Shown: piece by piece, positions 43,805-52,524 of the stretch
Position numbering within the stretch: the first letter of the stretch is position 1
Layout: each line of letters starts with the position of its first letter
From: CAVRXQ01 sp963725215
Lineage (GTDB): Bacteria; Actinomycetota; Acidimicrobiia; Acidimicrobiales; Bog-793
Direction: 5' to 3'
Assembly (NCBI GenBank): GCA_963725215.1
Contig: CAVRXQ010000001.1
Location: 426,797 to 490,796 of the forward strand
DNA: 64,000 bases
Position numbers and translations under genes: made by a program
The notes under the pieces: generated by a model
The model's database searches: none
What the model was told of the DNA's origin: nothing
The model's input: only the letters and a program-made list of their open reading frames with translations

Positions 43805-44968
43805 ATGCGGATCGCATCGGTCACCCCGATCCCGGTCACGGTTGCGATGGAGCGCGAACCGCTCTCGTACTGCTACGTCCGCGTCGAGAGCGATGACGGC
43901 CTCGTCGGATACGGCGAAGTCTGCGACAGCTTCGGCTGCACGTACGCGGGGATTGTCGCCAAGACGATCGAGGACGCCTTTGTACCGCTCGTCGTTGGGG
44001 AAGAGCTCGTCGCAGTCGAGCCTCTCGCCGAACGGATGCGCCTGTTCACAAGGCGGCGATTAGGTGATCAGTGGATCGCCTCACAAGCGCGCAGTGGCGT
44101 CGAGATTGCGCTGTGGGATCTGCTCGGCCAGTCGACGAAGTCGCCGGTGAGCGCGCTGCTCGGTCGCGTCCGCGAACGGGTCGAGGTCTATGCCTCACAT
44201 ACCTTCCTCGAAGAAGGCGACTCGGCTTGGCACCTCGAACGGCTCACCCCCTTGCTCGAACGCGGCGTGACAATGGTGAAGGTGCGCATCGGTCCCAATT
44301 GGCATGAAGACCTCCTCGTACTCGAGGAGCTGCGCAATGGTCTTCCTTCAGAAGTGGACCTGATGGTCGACGGCAGCGAGATTTTCACCGTCGCGACCGC
44401 GATCGAGGTGGCCAAGCGGCTCGAGCTCCTCGACGTTCGCTGGTTCGAGGAGCCGATCCCCCAATCCGAACGCGCCGGGATCGAAGAATTGACGCGCCGC
44501 TCGCCGGTCACGATCGCCTACGGCGAGCATCTCTTCGGCGTCGAAGACACGCTCGAGGCGTTGCGACATGGTCATGTCGGCGTGCTGCAGCCGGACGCCG
44601 CGACGAGCGGGGGGATCGCCGAGACGCGAGCGATCGCCCGGCTCGGGGCGGCCTTTGGCGCCCGTGTGGTTCTCCATCACGCCGCCGGACCGGTGTCGCT
44701 CGCCGCCAATCTTCATGTTGCGGCATCGGTGCAAGGAGTTCGCGCCATCGAGTATTCCTACGTGCTCGCCGAGGGCTGGACGCTCGGAACAGGCGCCGCG
44801 CTCGGCACAGATGAAATTGTCGATGGGTGTCTCGCAGTGCCCGATTCACCGGGGCTCGGAGTCGGGCTCGACGAGGAACTCGCACGCCGGCATCCGTACC
44901 GCATCGATCCGAAGCGTGTCGCCGGGTCGCGCGCCGGGTTACCCGATCGGTTCATCGGCGACAGGTGA
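43805..44968 (+). CDS. Mandelate racemase/muconate lactonising enzyme-type (enolase superfamily)
   Basis: The protein has 387 residues from ATG 43805, where the conserved N-terminal capping domain begins ('MRIASVTPIPVTVAM'). The barrel shows 'TMVKVRIGPNW' (general-base Lys; the second Lys of KxK is Arg), the Mg ligands Asp in 'DLMVDGSEIF', Glu in 'VRWFEEPIPQ' and Glu in 'IAYGEHLFG', and a His in 'VVLHHAAGP'. Members abstract a proton alpha to a carboxylate for racemisation, dehydration or cycloisomerisation. It follows an aldehyde dehydrogenase by 121 bp, so a sugar-acid or aromatic acid substrate is plausible. Confidence 0.9.
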   Translation: MRIASVTPIPVTVAMEREPLSYCYVRVESDDGLVGYGEVCDSFGCTYAGIVAKTIEDAFVPLVVGEELVAVEPLAERMRLFTRRRLGDQWIASQARSGVEIALWDLLGQSTKSPVSALLGRVRERVEVYASHTFLEEGDSAWHLERLTPLLERGVTMVKVRIGPNWHEDLLVLEELRNGLPSEVDLMVDGSEIFTVATAIEVAKRLELLDVRWFEEPIPQSERAGIEELTRRSPVTIAYGEHLFGVEDTLEALRHGHVGVLQPDAATSGGIAETRAIARLGAAFGARVVLHHAAGPVSLAANLHVAASVQGVRAIEYSYVLAEGWTLGTGAALGTDEIVDGCLAVPDSPGLGVGLDEELARRHPYRIDPKRVAGSRAGLPDRFIGDR

Positions 44969-45014
44969 TGGCAGTTCGTTCGGTCCGCGAAGACAAGAGA
45001 GGAATTGGTGCGAC

Positions 45015-45632
45015 GTGATCGCTGAAAGTGCACACAGCGCGGCGAGTCGTAGCGCGTTCGACCCCTCGCGCCCGTTCGACGGGCCGAAGGGCGCCCACAT
45101 GTCGGAGTTCAGCCCGGAATATATGGAATACCTCGAGGGATTCGTCCTCGACGATCTGAACTATGTGCCGGAGCGCATCCTCAACCAGCTCCGTCTCCTC
45201 GAGCCGATCGTCGAAGGAATGGAGATCAACCAACTCGAACATTCGTTGCAGACCGCGACTCGCGCCGAGCGTGACGGGGCCGACCTCGACATCGTCGTCG
45301 CGGCTCTTGTCCACGACGTCGGAAAAACGATCTCGAACGCGAACCACCCCGCGATCGCCGCCGAGATGGTGCGGCCCTGGTTGAGCAAAGAGGCGTACTG
45401 GGTGATCCGCGTTCACCAGGACTTCCAGGGCATCCACTATTTCGCCCGCATGGGGCTCGACCCGATGATGCGCCTCAAGCACAAGGATCACCCGTGCTAC
45501 GAGCTCGCCGAGCGGTTCGTCGACGGGTGGGACAACATGGCTTTCGACCCCGATTACAACTCCTACCCGCTCGAACACTTTGAGCCGCAGGTCATCGAGG
45601 TATTCTCCCGGCCACCGCGGCGCTCGGACTAA
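45015..45632 (+). CDS. HD-domain protein resembling MIOX/PhnZ-type diiron oxygenases
   Basis: The protein has 205 residues from GTG 45015; an ATG at 45099 is an alternative. The metal ligands of the HD superfamily are in order: His in 'NQLEHSLQTATRAERDGAD', His-Asp in 'AALVHDVGKTI', His in 'ANHPAIAAEMVRPW', His in 'IRVHQDFQGIH' and a late Asp in 'FVDGWDNMAFDPDY'. 'QLEHSLQ' and the spacing recall PhnZ and inositol oxygenase, where the same ligands hold two irons that cleave C-P or C-C bonds. A plain phosphohydrolase is the alternative. Gene order (enolase superfamily, then this) fits catabolism of a hydroxylated acid or phosphonate-like compound. Confidence 0.82.
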   Translation: MIAESAHSAASRSAFDPSRPFDGPKGAHMSEFSPEYMEYLEGFVLDDLNYVPERILNQLRLLEPIVEGMEINQLEHSLQTATRAERDGADLDIVVAALVHDVGKTISNANHPAIAAEMVRPWLSKEAYWVIRVHQDFQGIHYFARMGLDPMMRLKHKDHPCYELAERFVDGWDNMAFDPDYNSYPLEHFEPQVIEVFSRPPRRSD

Positions 45633-45715
45633 ATGCTCCCGGAGGAACACGCGTTCGGGCGGCTACCGGAAACTGGCGCCGGCGTTCCGCCTTGGTGGAT
45701 GGCATCTCGCCATGG

Positions 45716-45744
45716 TTGACCTGACGAGGCGGCGGCAGTACGTT
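45716..45744 (+). promoter_or_regulatory. Promoter of the BMP-type ABC operon
   Basis: TTGACC (45716-45721), a 17-bp spacer and TACGTT (45739-45744) form the clearest sigma-70-like promoter in the window. It lies about 108 bases before the binding-protein start, leaving room for control by the leader. Confidence 0.55.
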
Positions 45745-45858
45745 CTCGCTAATTCCGGTGCTCGTCGTTCGAGGCGAGGCCCACGGGGGAACGGGCGGGG
45801 CGACGGTCCGCAGATGGGCCGGAACTCCCAACTGCAAGGGGAAGAAGGGAGTCGAGAA

Positions 45859-46992
45859 GTGGGGAAACATCGACTGAACGCGCGTCTTTTTGCGTGCGCC
45901 GTTGTCGCGTTAGGCATCATCGTCGGAACGAGCGGGGTGTCTGCGGCGTCACAGCACCATGCCAGCGGTCCGACCTTGACCGGAGGGCCGTGGGGGTGGC
46001 CGGGCACTCCGAAGACGGGTTATCTGCCTCCGAATGAACCGGCGATTCACAAGGGTCTGCCGGTAAAGATCGGGCTCATCACCGCCGGGCCAGTGACCGA
46101 TCACGGGTACTACGAGAGCGAACTCACGGTGATCAACCAGTTCGTGAAGAAGTATCACTGGGCAAAGCCGATCATCGACGACGACGTATCGCCGGCGGAT
46201 CCGGGCACGGTCGCGACGAGCCTGTGCCAGCAAAAAGTTGACCTCGTCATCATCGGTCAGAGCGAGCTGGCGGCGGCAGCCCCGGCGGCGCGCTCGTCGG
46301 TGTGCAAAGGCGTGCCGTTCATCGCTTACGCGAGCTACGGCACAATGCCGCCTTCGGCCTACTACTACCTCGCGGAGGACTTCCCGGACCCGCAGTCCTA
46401 TGTGACGGGTGTCGCGATGGGGCTGTGGCTCAAGCAGCACCACGAGACGAGAGCCGGATTCGTGGCCGGCCCGGCACTGTCGTTCACCGAGCGTCCGGCG
46501 CGGGGCTACCTCGCCGGGATGCGCTCGGTCGTCCCAAGTGCAACGCTCGACGCCGTCTACACCGGTGATTTCAACGCATCGGGCCCGGCGATCACCGCAG
46601 CACAAGGGATGTTGACGTCGGGGATCCAGCTGATCTTCCCGTACCTAGGCGGGGCGCTCTTCCCGGCGGCGAGTTACATCACCTCCCACGGCGGTGCGAC
46701 GATCAGCGACGGTCTCAACTCTTGCAAGGCGTTCGGCGTGAGCTTCGCGATCCGCCAGGTCTACGACCCGGGCTATTACCTCGCGTATCCGCTCCAGCAA
46801 TTCGCTGCCGGGACGATGAGAGTCGGCGTCGTAAAGAAGTTCAACTTCGGGATCACCCCGATTCCGACGGTGCAGTTCTGCGTCGTCGGTGGCGTGCAGA
46901 CCAACACGACGCTCAACAAGCTCGAGACTGAGATTGGGCAAAACAAGCTGAACGTCACGAAGATCATCAACCACACACCGCAGCCCTCTTAA
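45859..46992 (+). CDS. BMP/PnrA-family ABC substrate-binding protein
   Basis: The protein has 377 residues from GTG 45859, with GGGAG seven bases upstream. The Sec signal is 'LFACAVVALGIIVGTSGVSA'. The mature domain has the BMP fold: 'PVKIGLITAGPVTDHGYYES' with the usual early ligand Asp region, 'KVDLVIIGQSELAAAAPAA', 'RAGFVAGPALSFTERPARGY' and 'IQLIFPYLGGALFPA'. BMP proteins bind nucleosides, purines, riboflavin or related compounds. A two-domain ATPase and two distinct permeases follow, the complete set for this transporter class. Confidence 0.9.
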   Translation: MGKHRLNARLFACAVVALGIIVGTSGVSAASQHHASGPTLTGGPWGWPGTPKTGYLPPNEPAIHKGLPVKIGLITAGPVTDHGYYESELTVINQFVKKYHWAKPIIDDDVSPADPGTVATSLCQQKVDLVIIGQSELAAAAPAARSSVCKGVPFIAYASYGTMPPSAYYYLAEDFPDPQSYVTGVAMGLWLKQHHETRAGFVAGPALSFTERPARGYLAGMRSVVPSATLDAVYTGDFNASGPAITAAQGMLTSGIQLIFPYLGGALFPAASYITSHGGATISDGLNSCKAFGVSFAIRQVYDPGYYLAYPLQQFAAGTMRVGVVKKFNFGITPIPTVQFCVVGGVQTNTTLNKLETEIGQNKLNVTKIINHTPQPS

Positions 46993-47007
46993 GCACGAAG
47001 CGAAAGG

Positions 47008-47045
47008 CGCCGGCGGACGGGGAAGTGCCGCACCGTCCGCCGGCG
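47008..47045 (+). terminator. Perfect 13-bp intercistronic hairpin
   Basis: CGCCGGCGGACGG (47008-47020) and CCGTCCGCCGGCG (47033-47045) are exact reverse complements around a 12-base loop. It lies 15 bp after the binding-protein stop and 36 bp before the ATPase. Like the hairpin at 12451 it should lower transport-subunit expression relative to the binding protein. Confidence 0.85.
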
Positions 47046-47080
47046 TCGCCGCCTCCCGAAGCCGGGAACGTACGACGAGA

Positions 47081-48731
47081 ATGGTCGCGTTCACGCCCGA
47101 TCGGGTGGTGAGATGGTCCCCCAGCGAAAGACCGCCTTTGGAACCGGCAACGTCGAAGCACGATGAGCGCTTTGCAGTAGAGCTGCTCGGCATCACGAAG
47201 CGTTACGGCAGCGTCGTTGCCTGCAAGGGTGTCAACCTGTCGGTGAGCCGCGGCGAGATCCACGGTCTTCTCGGTGAGAACGGTGCGGGCAAGACCACCT
47301 TGATGAAGGTGCTCATCGGCCTCGTGCCCTCCGACGGCGGCGAGATCCACCTCGGCGGCCGACCGATTGTCGTCAAGGACCCCGTCCATGCCGCGACGCT
47401 CGGCTTGGCGATGGCGCAACAGCACTTCAGCCTCGTCGAGCGCCTCCGCGTCTGGGAGAACATCGCGCTCGCGCATCGCGGGCGACTTCACAAGCGAGGA
47501 GCCGTGCGGGCCGTGGCGGAGATCGCCGAGCGATACGGCCTCAGCGCCGATCCCGACGCCCGCGTCGAAAACCTCACCGTCGGACAGCGTCAACACGTCG
47601 AACTGATCAAGTGCCTGACTCTCAAGCCAGAGGTGCTTATCCTCGACGAGCCGACGTCAGTGCTCACCGCTGGCGAGTCACACGAGCTGTTCAGGGTGCT
47701 CCGGCAGGTCGTCGATCGTGACGGGCTCGCCGTCATCCTCATCAGCCACAAGCTCGACGAGGTCCTCCAGGCAACCGACCGCGTCACCATCATGCGCGAC
47801 GGAACGGTCGTCAACTCGCTCGAAACCTCCGGCGCCGACGCGCACCAGCTGGCAAGGGCGATGGTCGGCCGCGAGGTTCTGCTCCGAGCTGAAATGGCGG
47901 CGGTCGGGCTAGTCGAGGAGGCCGACGCCGCTACCGATGCGCTCTCTGGCGCGCTCGCCGAGGTCGTCGAGCGCGTCAGTTCGTCCGGACCTCGCGCTCC
48001 GTCTCGCAGACGTCAAAGTGCTCGGCCACGACGGCCGCCCGTTGCTCGACGGTTTCTCCGTCGAGGTGCAACGCGGTGAGATCGTCGGAGTTGCCGGCGT
48101 TGAGGGAAACGGACAGGCTGCGCTTGGAGACTTGATGAGCGGCGTCGTCCCACTTGCCGCGGGGACGATCGAAGTTGGAGGGACGCCGGTCGCCGCGAAG
48201 CCGGCGGCGCTCCTCCATGCGGGCGTCGGCGTGATCCCAGAAGACCGCCACTCCTCGGGATGCGTGCTGCGCATGTCGGTCGAGGAGAACCTGGTCGCGA
48301 CCGACCTCGACACATTTACGCGTGGACGCGTCCTGCTTTCCCGCCGAAAGATTCGCGAACGCGCGGAGGGGATCATCGCCGCCTTCGATATCGCCACTCC
48401 CTCTCCACAGACGTCGATGTCATCGCTGTCGGGAGGCAACCAACAGCGCGTCGTTGTGGCGCGCGAACTCTCTCGCAACCCGCAAGTCCTCGTCGCGGTG
48501 CAGCCGACACGCGGCCTTGATGTCGGCGCCGTCGAGTACATGAGCGAGCAGCTTCGTGCTGCTGCCACTCGCGGAATCGGAATCTTGCTTGTTTCGACCG
48601 AGATCGACGAGCTCTTGGCGGTGGCGGACCGTCTCGTCGTCATCCATGCCGGGCGCAATGTCGGAGAGATGGCGCGCGCCAAGGTCAACGTCGAGCGCCT
48701 CGGGCTCTTGATGGGAGGACACGTCGCGTGA
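47081..48731 (+). pseudogene. Two-domain ABC ATPase of the BMP/sugar type, frame-broken near 47980
   Basis: The first ATPase domain is intact: Walker A 'GENGAGKTTL', signature-like 'LTVGQRQHVELIKCL', Walker B 'LILDEPTSVL' and 'LISHKLDEVL'. After 'LAEVVERVSS' the frame shifts by one base and resumes at 'VRPDLALRLADVKVLGHDG'. The second domain then follows: degenerate Walker A 'GVEGNGQAAL', 'LSGGNQQRVVVAREL' and 'QPTRGLDVGAVEYM', to the stop at 48731. Restored length is 549 residues, typical of YufO/RbsA-type proteins. The permease start overlaps the stop (GTGA). As read, the product would be a single-domain ATPase with a foreign tail. Confidence 0.87.
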
Positions 48732-49891
48732 GCGCCGTCGCCTCATGGATTCATCGTGGCGAACCAACCGAGGAAGACGCGACGCAGCTATCGCGCAAGT
48801 TCGTCATCGCCCGACTCGTCGGTCTCTACGTCGGCGCCGTGGTCGTCGCGCTTTTCCTGACCGCGATGCTCGTACTCATCGTCGGCCACTCGCCCTGGGG
48901 CGTGTTCAGCGCGCTGTACGACGGGAGCATCTCGAGTCCGGGCACCCTCGGCGAGACGCTCGACGACGCGATCCCGGTGCTGCTCGTGGCGCTCGGAACG
49001 CTCGTCGCAGTTCGGGCGGGAATGTTCAACATCGGCCAGACGGGCCAGCTCCTCATGGGGGCGACAGCTGCCGCTTTCATCGCCCTGAAAGTCCACGGAC
49101 CCGGAGCGCTCGTCTTGTTGATCGCGCTCATCTGCTCGGTGATCGGGGGCGCCTTGTGGGCAGGTATCGCCGCAGTACTGCGATCGTGGCGCAACATCAA
49201 CGTCGTCATCTCGACGCTGCTCCTCGGCTACGTCGCGAGCCAGCTGCTCGCGTACATCGTGAGCAATCAGTCGCTGCTCGAAGAGCCGACACCGCCCGGC
49301 GGTTTCGCCGGAGGCCTCCCCCAGTCACAACTGCTATCGAACAACGTCCGGTTGCCGCAAATCTTCGGCCGATACCCCTCGTTCGGGGTGAGCCTCGGCG
49401 TCGTGATCGCCCTCGGACTGTTCGCCATTCTTGCCGTGCTGCTCGCGAGGAGCCGATGGGGGTTGCGGCTACGGATGGTGGGGGCCAACCCCGTCGCCTC
49501 TCGGCGTTTTGGCGTGAAGGTCGGCGCAATAGCGGGAGGTGCCCTCGTGCTGTCGGGTGCCCTCGCGGGGCTCGCCGGCGGTGTGATGTTGACCGGCAGC
49601 GTGTTTCGCATCGAGGCCGGATTCGACAACAACTTCGGCACCGACGGTCTGCTAGCCGCCCTTGTGTGCCGGGATCGGCCCGCGGCGTTGCTTCCCGTGT
49701 CCTTTCTTTTCGCGATGATCCGCACGGGTGAGCTCTTCTTGCTTGCCACTGGCGTACCGAGCTACCTCGGTCAGGTTCTCGAGGGCCTCATCGTGCTCGC
49801 CTTTGTCTTCCCCCCGGTGTATATCGAGCGCCGGGAGTGGGCGCGCCGTCTCAGAGCGGCACGCGCCCTCGTCTTGCGGGCGGCGGCATGA
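48728..49891 (+). CDS. ABC transporter permease, YufP/BMP-type, first subunit
   Basis: The protein has 387 residues from GTG 48728, overlapping the ATPase stop. There are about ten TM segments of the branched-chain/BMP permease family. The core signature is 'GMFNIGQTGQLLMGATAAAF' at about 98-117, with 'RSRWGLRLRMVGANPVASR' and 'VKVGAIAGGALVLSGALAGL' further on. It forms a heterodimer with the permease at 49989. A small cytoplasmic N-terminal extension (about 30 residues) precedes TM1. Confidence 0.92.
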   Translation: MSAVASWIHRGEPTEEDATQLSRKFVIARLVGLYVGAVVVALFLTAMLVLIVGHSPWGVFSALYDGSISSPGTLGETLDDAIPVLLVALGTLVAVRAGMFNIGQTGQLLMGATAAAFIALKVHGPGALVLLIALICSVIGGALWAGIAAVLRSWRNINVVISTLLLGYVASQLLAYIVSNQSLLEEPTPPGGFAGGLPQSQLLSNNVRLPQIFGRYPSFGVSLGVVIALGLFAILAVLLARSRWGLRLRMVGANPVASRRFGVKVGAIAGGALVLSGALAGLAGGVMLTGSVFRIEAGFDNNFGTDGLLAALVCRDRPAALLPVSFLFAMIRTGELFLLATGVPSYLGQVLEGLIVLAFVFPPVYIERREWARRLRAARALVLRAAA

Positions 49892-49988
49892 AACGCGCGC
49901 TCGACGAAGATCGCCGTGCAGCTGTGCATCGATTCCAAGCGGGTGCACCGGCGATCGACGCGATGCCATTCATGACAAGGGGCAAAAG

Positions 49989-50900
49989 GTGAGCGTCGTC
50001 GACGCCACGATCGTGCTCACGGGGATCGTCAAAGAAAGCGCGCCGCTCATGTTCGGCGCGTCGGGCGAGTATCTCGCCGAACGAGCAGGCACGCTCAACA
50101 TCTCGATCGAGGGCATGATGCTGACCGGTGCCTACTGCGCGCTCGTCGGAGCGAGTGCGACGCACTCGACGGTGTTGGGTTTGCTGATCGGCGTAGCCGC
50201 TGGGCTTGTCGTCGGGGCGATCCATGCCAATTTCAGTCACCGCCTGGCGGCGAACACCTTCGTCGTCGGACTGACGCTGAATGCGCTCGCGCTCGGCCTG
50301 ACGGACTACTTTTCCACTTCGTTTTCCGTCGGTTTCTCGCAGATCGCGCCGACCCGAATCCCGCTCCTCGCGAGCATTCCTGCGCTTGGCCCGTCGTTCT
50401 TCGACGAGAGTTGGCCCTTTTATCTCCTGTTTCTCATCGTGCCAGCAACTTGGTGGGCGCTCGAGCGAACAACGTGGGGCCTCGAGGTCCGCGCGAGCGG
50501 CGAGAACCCGCAAGCCGCCGACTCGACGGGGATCCGTGTCAATGTGCGCCGTCGCCAGACCTTGTACGTGTGCGGTGCGCTCTCCGGACTTGGGGGCGCC
50601 TTCTTGTCACTTTCTATCGTCGGCTCGTTCAACCAGGACATGACGGCGGGTATCGGTTACGTCGTCATCGCGGCGGTGATTTTCGGCGGGTGGACGCTTC
50701 GCGGAGCGATCCTCGGCTGCATTGTGTTCGGGGCGGCCGAGGCGATGGGACTCGTGCTCCCGACTCTCGGGTATCAGCTGAACGCGCAAGTGTTGTTGGC
50801 ACTTCCTTACCTCGCCGCGCTCGGGGCGATGATCTTCCTCGCCAAGTCCCATCGAGCGCCCAGGGCACTGGCCCAGCCGTTCGCCCGCGGCATCTCGTGA
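49989..50900 (+). CDS. ABC transporter permease, YufQ/BMP-type, second subunit
   Basis: The protein has 303 residues from GTG 49989, with AAGGGG seven bases upstream; upstream codons look non-coding. It has about eight to nine TM segments and the family motif 'YLAERAGTLNISIEGMMLTG' at about 29-48, then 'TTWGLEVRASGENPQAADST' and 'GIGYVVIAAVIFGGW'. It completes the BMP transporter. The gap to the first permease is 97 bp, unusually long for this pair and without a recognised gene. Confidence 0.92.
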   Translation: MSVVDATIVLTGIVKESAPLMFGASGEYLAERAGTLNISIEGMMLTGAYCALVGASATHSTVLGLLIGVAAGLVVGAIHANFSHRLAANTFVVGLTLNALALGLTDYFSTSFSVGFSQIAPTRIPLLASIPALGPSFFDESWPFYLLFLIVPATWWALERTTWGLEVRASGENPQAADSTGIRVNVRRRQTLYVCGALSGLGGAFLSLSIVGSFNQDMTAGIGYVVIAAVIFGGWTLRGAILGCIVFGAAEAMGLVLPTLGYQLNAQVLLALPYLAALGAMIFLAKSHRAPRALAQPFARGIS

Positions 50901-51238
50901 GCGTCGCTGCGAAGCAAGGACATTCACCGTTTCGGGTCAATTCTCGGCTGGCGGCAAGCTCGTTCCCGGGCCGCCTTATTACTCCGGCGTCAGAACGAGC
51001 ACGGATGATCCAGCGGAGGCGCGAGCACCGCATCGCCTGGAGTCCTTCGCCGCGCAGCAACTCCGGTTGCGCGCCTTGCGAGACCTTGGGGGCCGGCGAA
51101 CCTCTGGCCTGCAGGAATCGTCTTGACACCCGCTGGCGGCGTTGCGAGACTTCCTCTGATAGCAAGAGGCAGTCCCGTAAAACGAGACGGCCCGATTGCG
51201 GGGCACGTCATGCGGCAAACGCCGACGACTGAACTGCA
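50901..51238. other. Intergenic region between transporter and amide-degradation genes
   Basis: These 338 bases have open frames on both strands but none with a family resemblance, a start site or neighbours to support it. I see no clear promoter or hairpin. It may hold the promoter for the cupin gene that follows. Confidence 0.4.
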
Positions 51239-51658
51239 GTGACGCGCGCGGAGGAGGTCCAGCAGGTGGCTGCGGAGCGACAACGTCCGGTCGCAAGCTC
51301 ATGGGCGGAGATTCCGTCCGAGGACGTCCGCCGTGGCGTGCGTCGCCGCGCGTTCGGCACGCCCGGCGTCATGCTGGTCTTGAACGAGATCGAACCCAGC
51401 ATGGATGTCGCCCCCCACGTTCACGAGGACTTCGATCAGGTCGCCTTGATCCTTTCGGGGAGGGCCCGCTACCACGTCGGAGACGTTGCCCACGAGGTCG
51501 GCCCGGGGTCGGTGCTGCTCATTCCGGCAGGAGTGCCGCACTACATCGAGCCCGCCGGCGAGGAACTCATCGAGAACCTCGACGTGTTCGCACCGCCACG
51601 AACGGACTTCGCCCACCTCGTTTCCTGGATGAAGGAAGAAGCGGGCGACGAGTCGTGA
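51239..51658 (+). CDS. Cupin-domain protein
   Basis: The protein has 139 residues from GTG 51239. It is a single cupin barrel with motif 1 'PHVHEDFDQVALILSGRARY' (about 60-79; two His and Glu for metal) and motif 2 'PGSVLLIPAGVPHYIEP' (about 89-105; His). This arrangement suits a metal-bound small-molecule isomerase, decarboxylase or oxygenase. It is coupled by GTGA overlap to the fumarylacetoacetase-type gene, so it belongs to the same pathway. Confidence 0.85.
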   Translation: MTRAEEVQQVAAERQRPVASSWAEIPSEDVRRGVRRRAFGTPGVMLVLNEIEPSMDVAPHVHEDFDQVALILSGRARYHVGDVAHEVGPGSVLLIPAGVPHYIEPAGEELIENLDVFAPPRTDFAHLVSWMKEEAGDES

Positions 51659-52524
51659 GGTACGTCGCCTTGAAGGGGCGGATCGGTCGTTTCGAAGACG
51701 ACGGTTCCCTAGCCATCCTCGACGTCGACTCGAGAGGAAGCCTCGCCGATTTTCTCGCCGCGGGCGAGTCGCTCGCCACGCTCGAAGGCGCCCGAGTTGG
51801 GTCGCGGTCCGACCCGCTCGACTTGGTGCCAGCGCCGATCGTCGGCCCGAGGTCAACCATCTACGGGATCGGGCTCAATTACCACTCGAAGCAAGAAGCC
51901 ACCGGGCGCGAGCCACCGGAGTACCCAACGCTGTTCATCAAGTCGACGGCCGCCCTCGGCCTTCCGGGCGCTGCGGTCTCCCTGCCTGAAGAGGCCCCTA
52001 ATTGCGTCGATTATGAGGGTGAGATTGCCGTCGTGCTCGGAGCGCCGCTCCTCTCGGCCTCGCCGAACGAAGCCACGGCGGCGATCGCCGCCGTGGTCCC
52101 CGCCAACGACGTCACGGCGCGAGACGTGATGCGCAACACGGGCAACCCAACGCTCGCGAAGAGCTTTCCGGGATTCGCCCAGTTCGGAAGCGCTGTGCTC
52201 GATCCTCGCGCCTACGGCGGTATCGGCTCGCTTGAGCTGCGCACGGTTGTCAACGGAGAGATCCGCCAGCGCGATACCGGCGCCGGAATGTTGATCGACG
52301 CCGTCGAACTTCTCGTCTTACTCTCGCGCTACGTCCAAATTCGGCCGGGCGACGTCGTGCTCACCGGGACCCCGGCGGGCACCGGCGAAGAAACGAATCG
52401 CTATCTCCGCACGGGCGACGTCGTCGAGGTCTCCGTCGGCGATCTTCCGCCGCTGCGCAGCACCATCGCCGCCCGATCAAGTCGCCCCGCGGCGAGCGCT
52501 GATTCAAAGGAGCTCCATGCCTAG
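51655..52524 (+). CDS. Fumarylacetoacetate hydrolase-family protein
   Basis: The protein has 289 residues from GTG 51655. The FAH fold shows 'YGIGLNYHSKQEATGREPPE' at about 67-86, the metal-binding 'CVDYEGEIAVVLG' (Glu residues, about 118-130), 'VVPANDVTARDVM' and 'GDVVLTGTPAGTG' near the C-terminus. Members hydrolyse or decarboxylate beta-dicarbonyl acids (fumarylpyruvate, 2-hydroxyhepta-2,4-dienedioate hydratase/isomerase types). It overlaps both neighbours. A ring-fission or oxo-acid intermediate in the amide pathway would be the expected substrate. Confidence 0.92.
   Translation: MRYVALKGRIGRFEDDGSLAILDVDSRGSLADFLAAGESLATLEGARVGSRSDPLDLVPAPIVGPRSTIYGIGLNYHSKQEATGREPPEYPTLFIKSTAALGLPGAAVSLPEEAPNCVDYEGEIAVVLGAPLLSASPNEATAAIAAVVPANDVTARDVMRNTGNPTLAKSFPGFAQFGSAVLDPRAYGGIGSLELRTVVNGEIRQRDTGAGMLIDAVELLVLLSRYVQIRPGDVVLTGTPAGTGEETNRYLRTGDVVEVSVGDLPPLRSTIAARSSRPAASADSKELHA

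Noticed and set aside
49600..49891. Suspected frame break near the end of the first BMP permease
   Set aside because: The residues 'GLLAALVCRDRPAALLPV' look odd, but the following TM segments and the 'VFPPVYIERREW' end are normal, so the gene is taken as intact.
50990..51283. Minus-strand frame of 97 codons across the gap before the cupin gene
   Set aside because: It overlaps the well-supported cupin start, is Arg-rich with no family features, and has no start signal.
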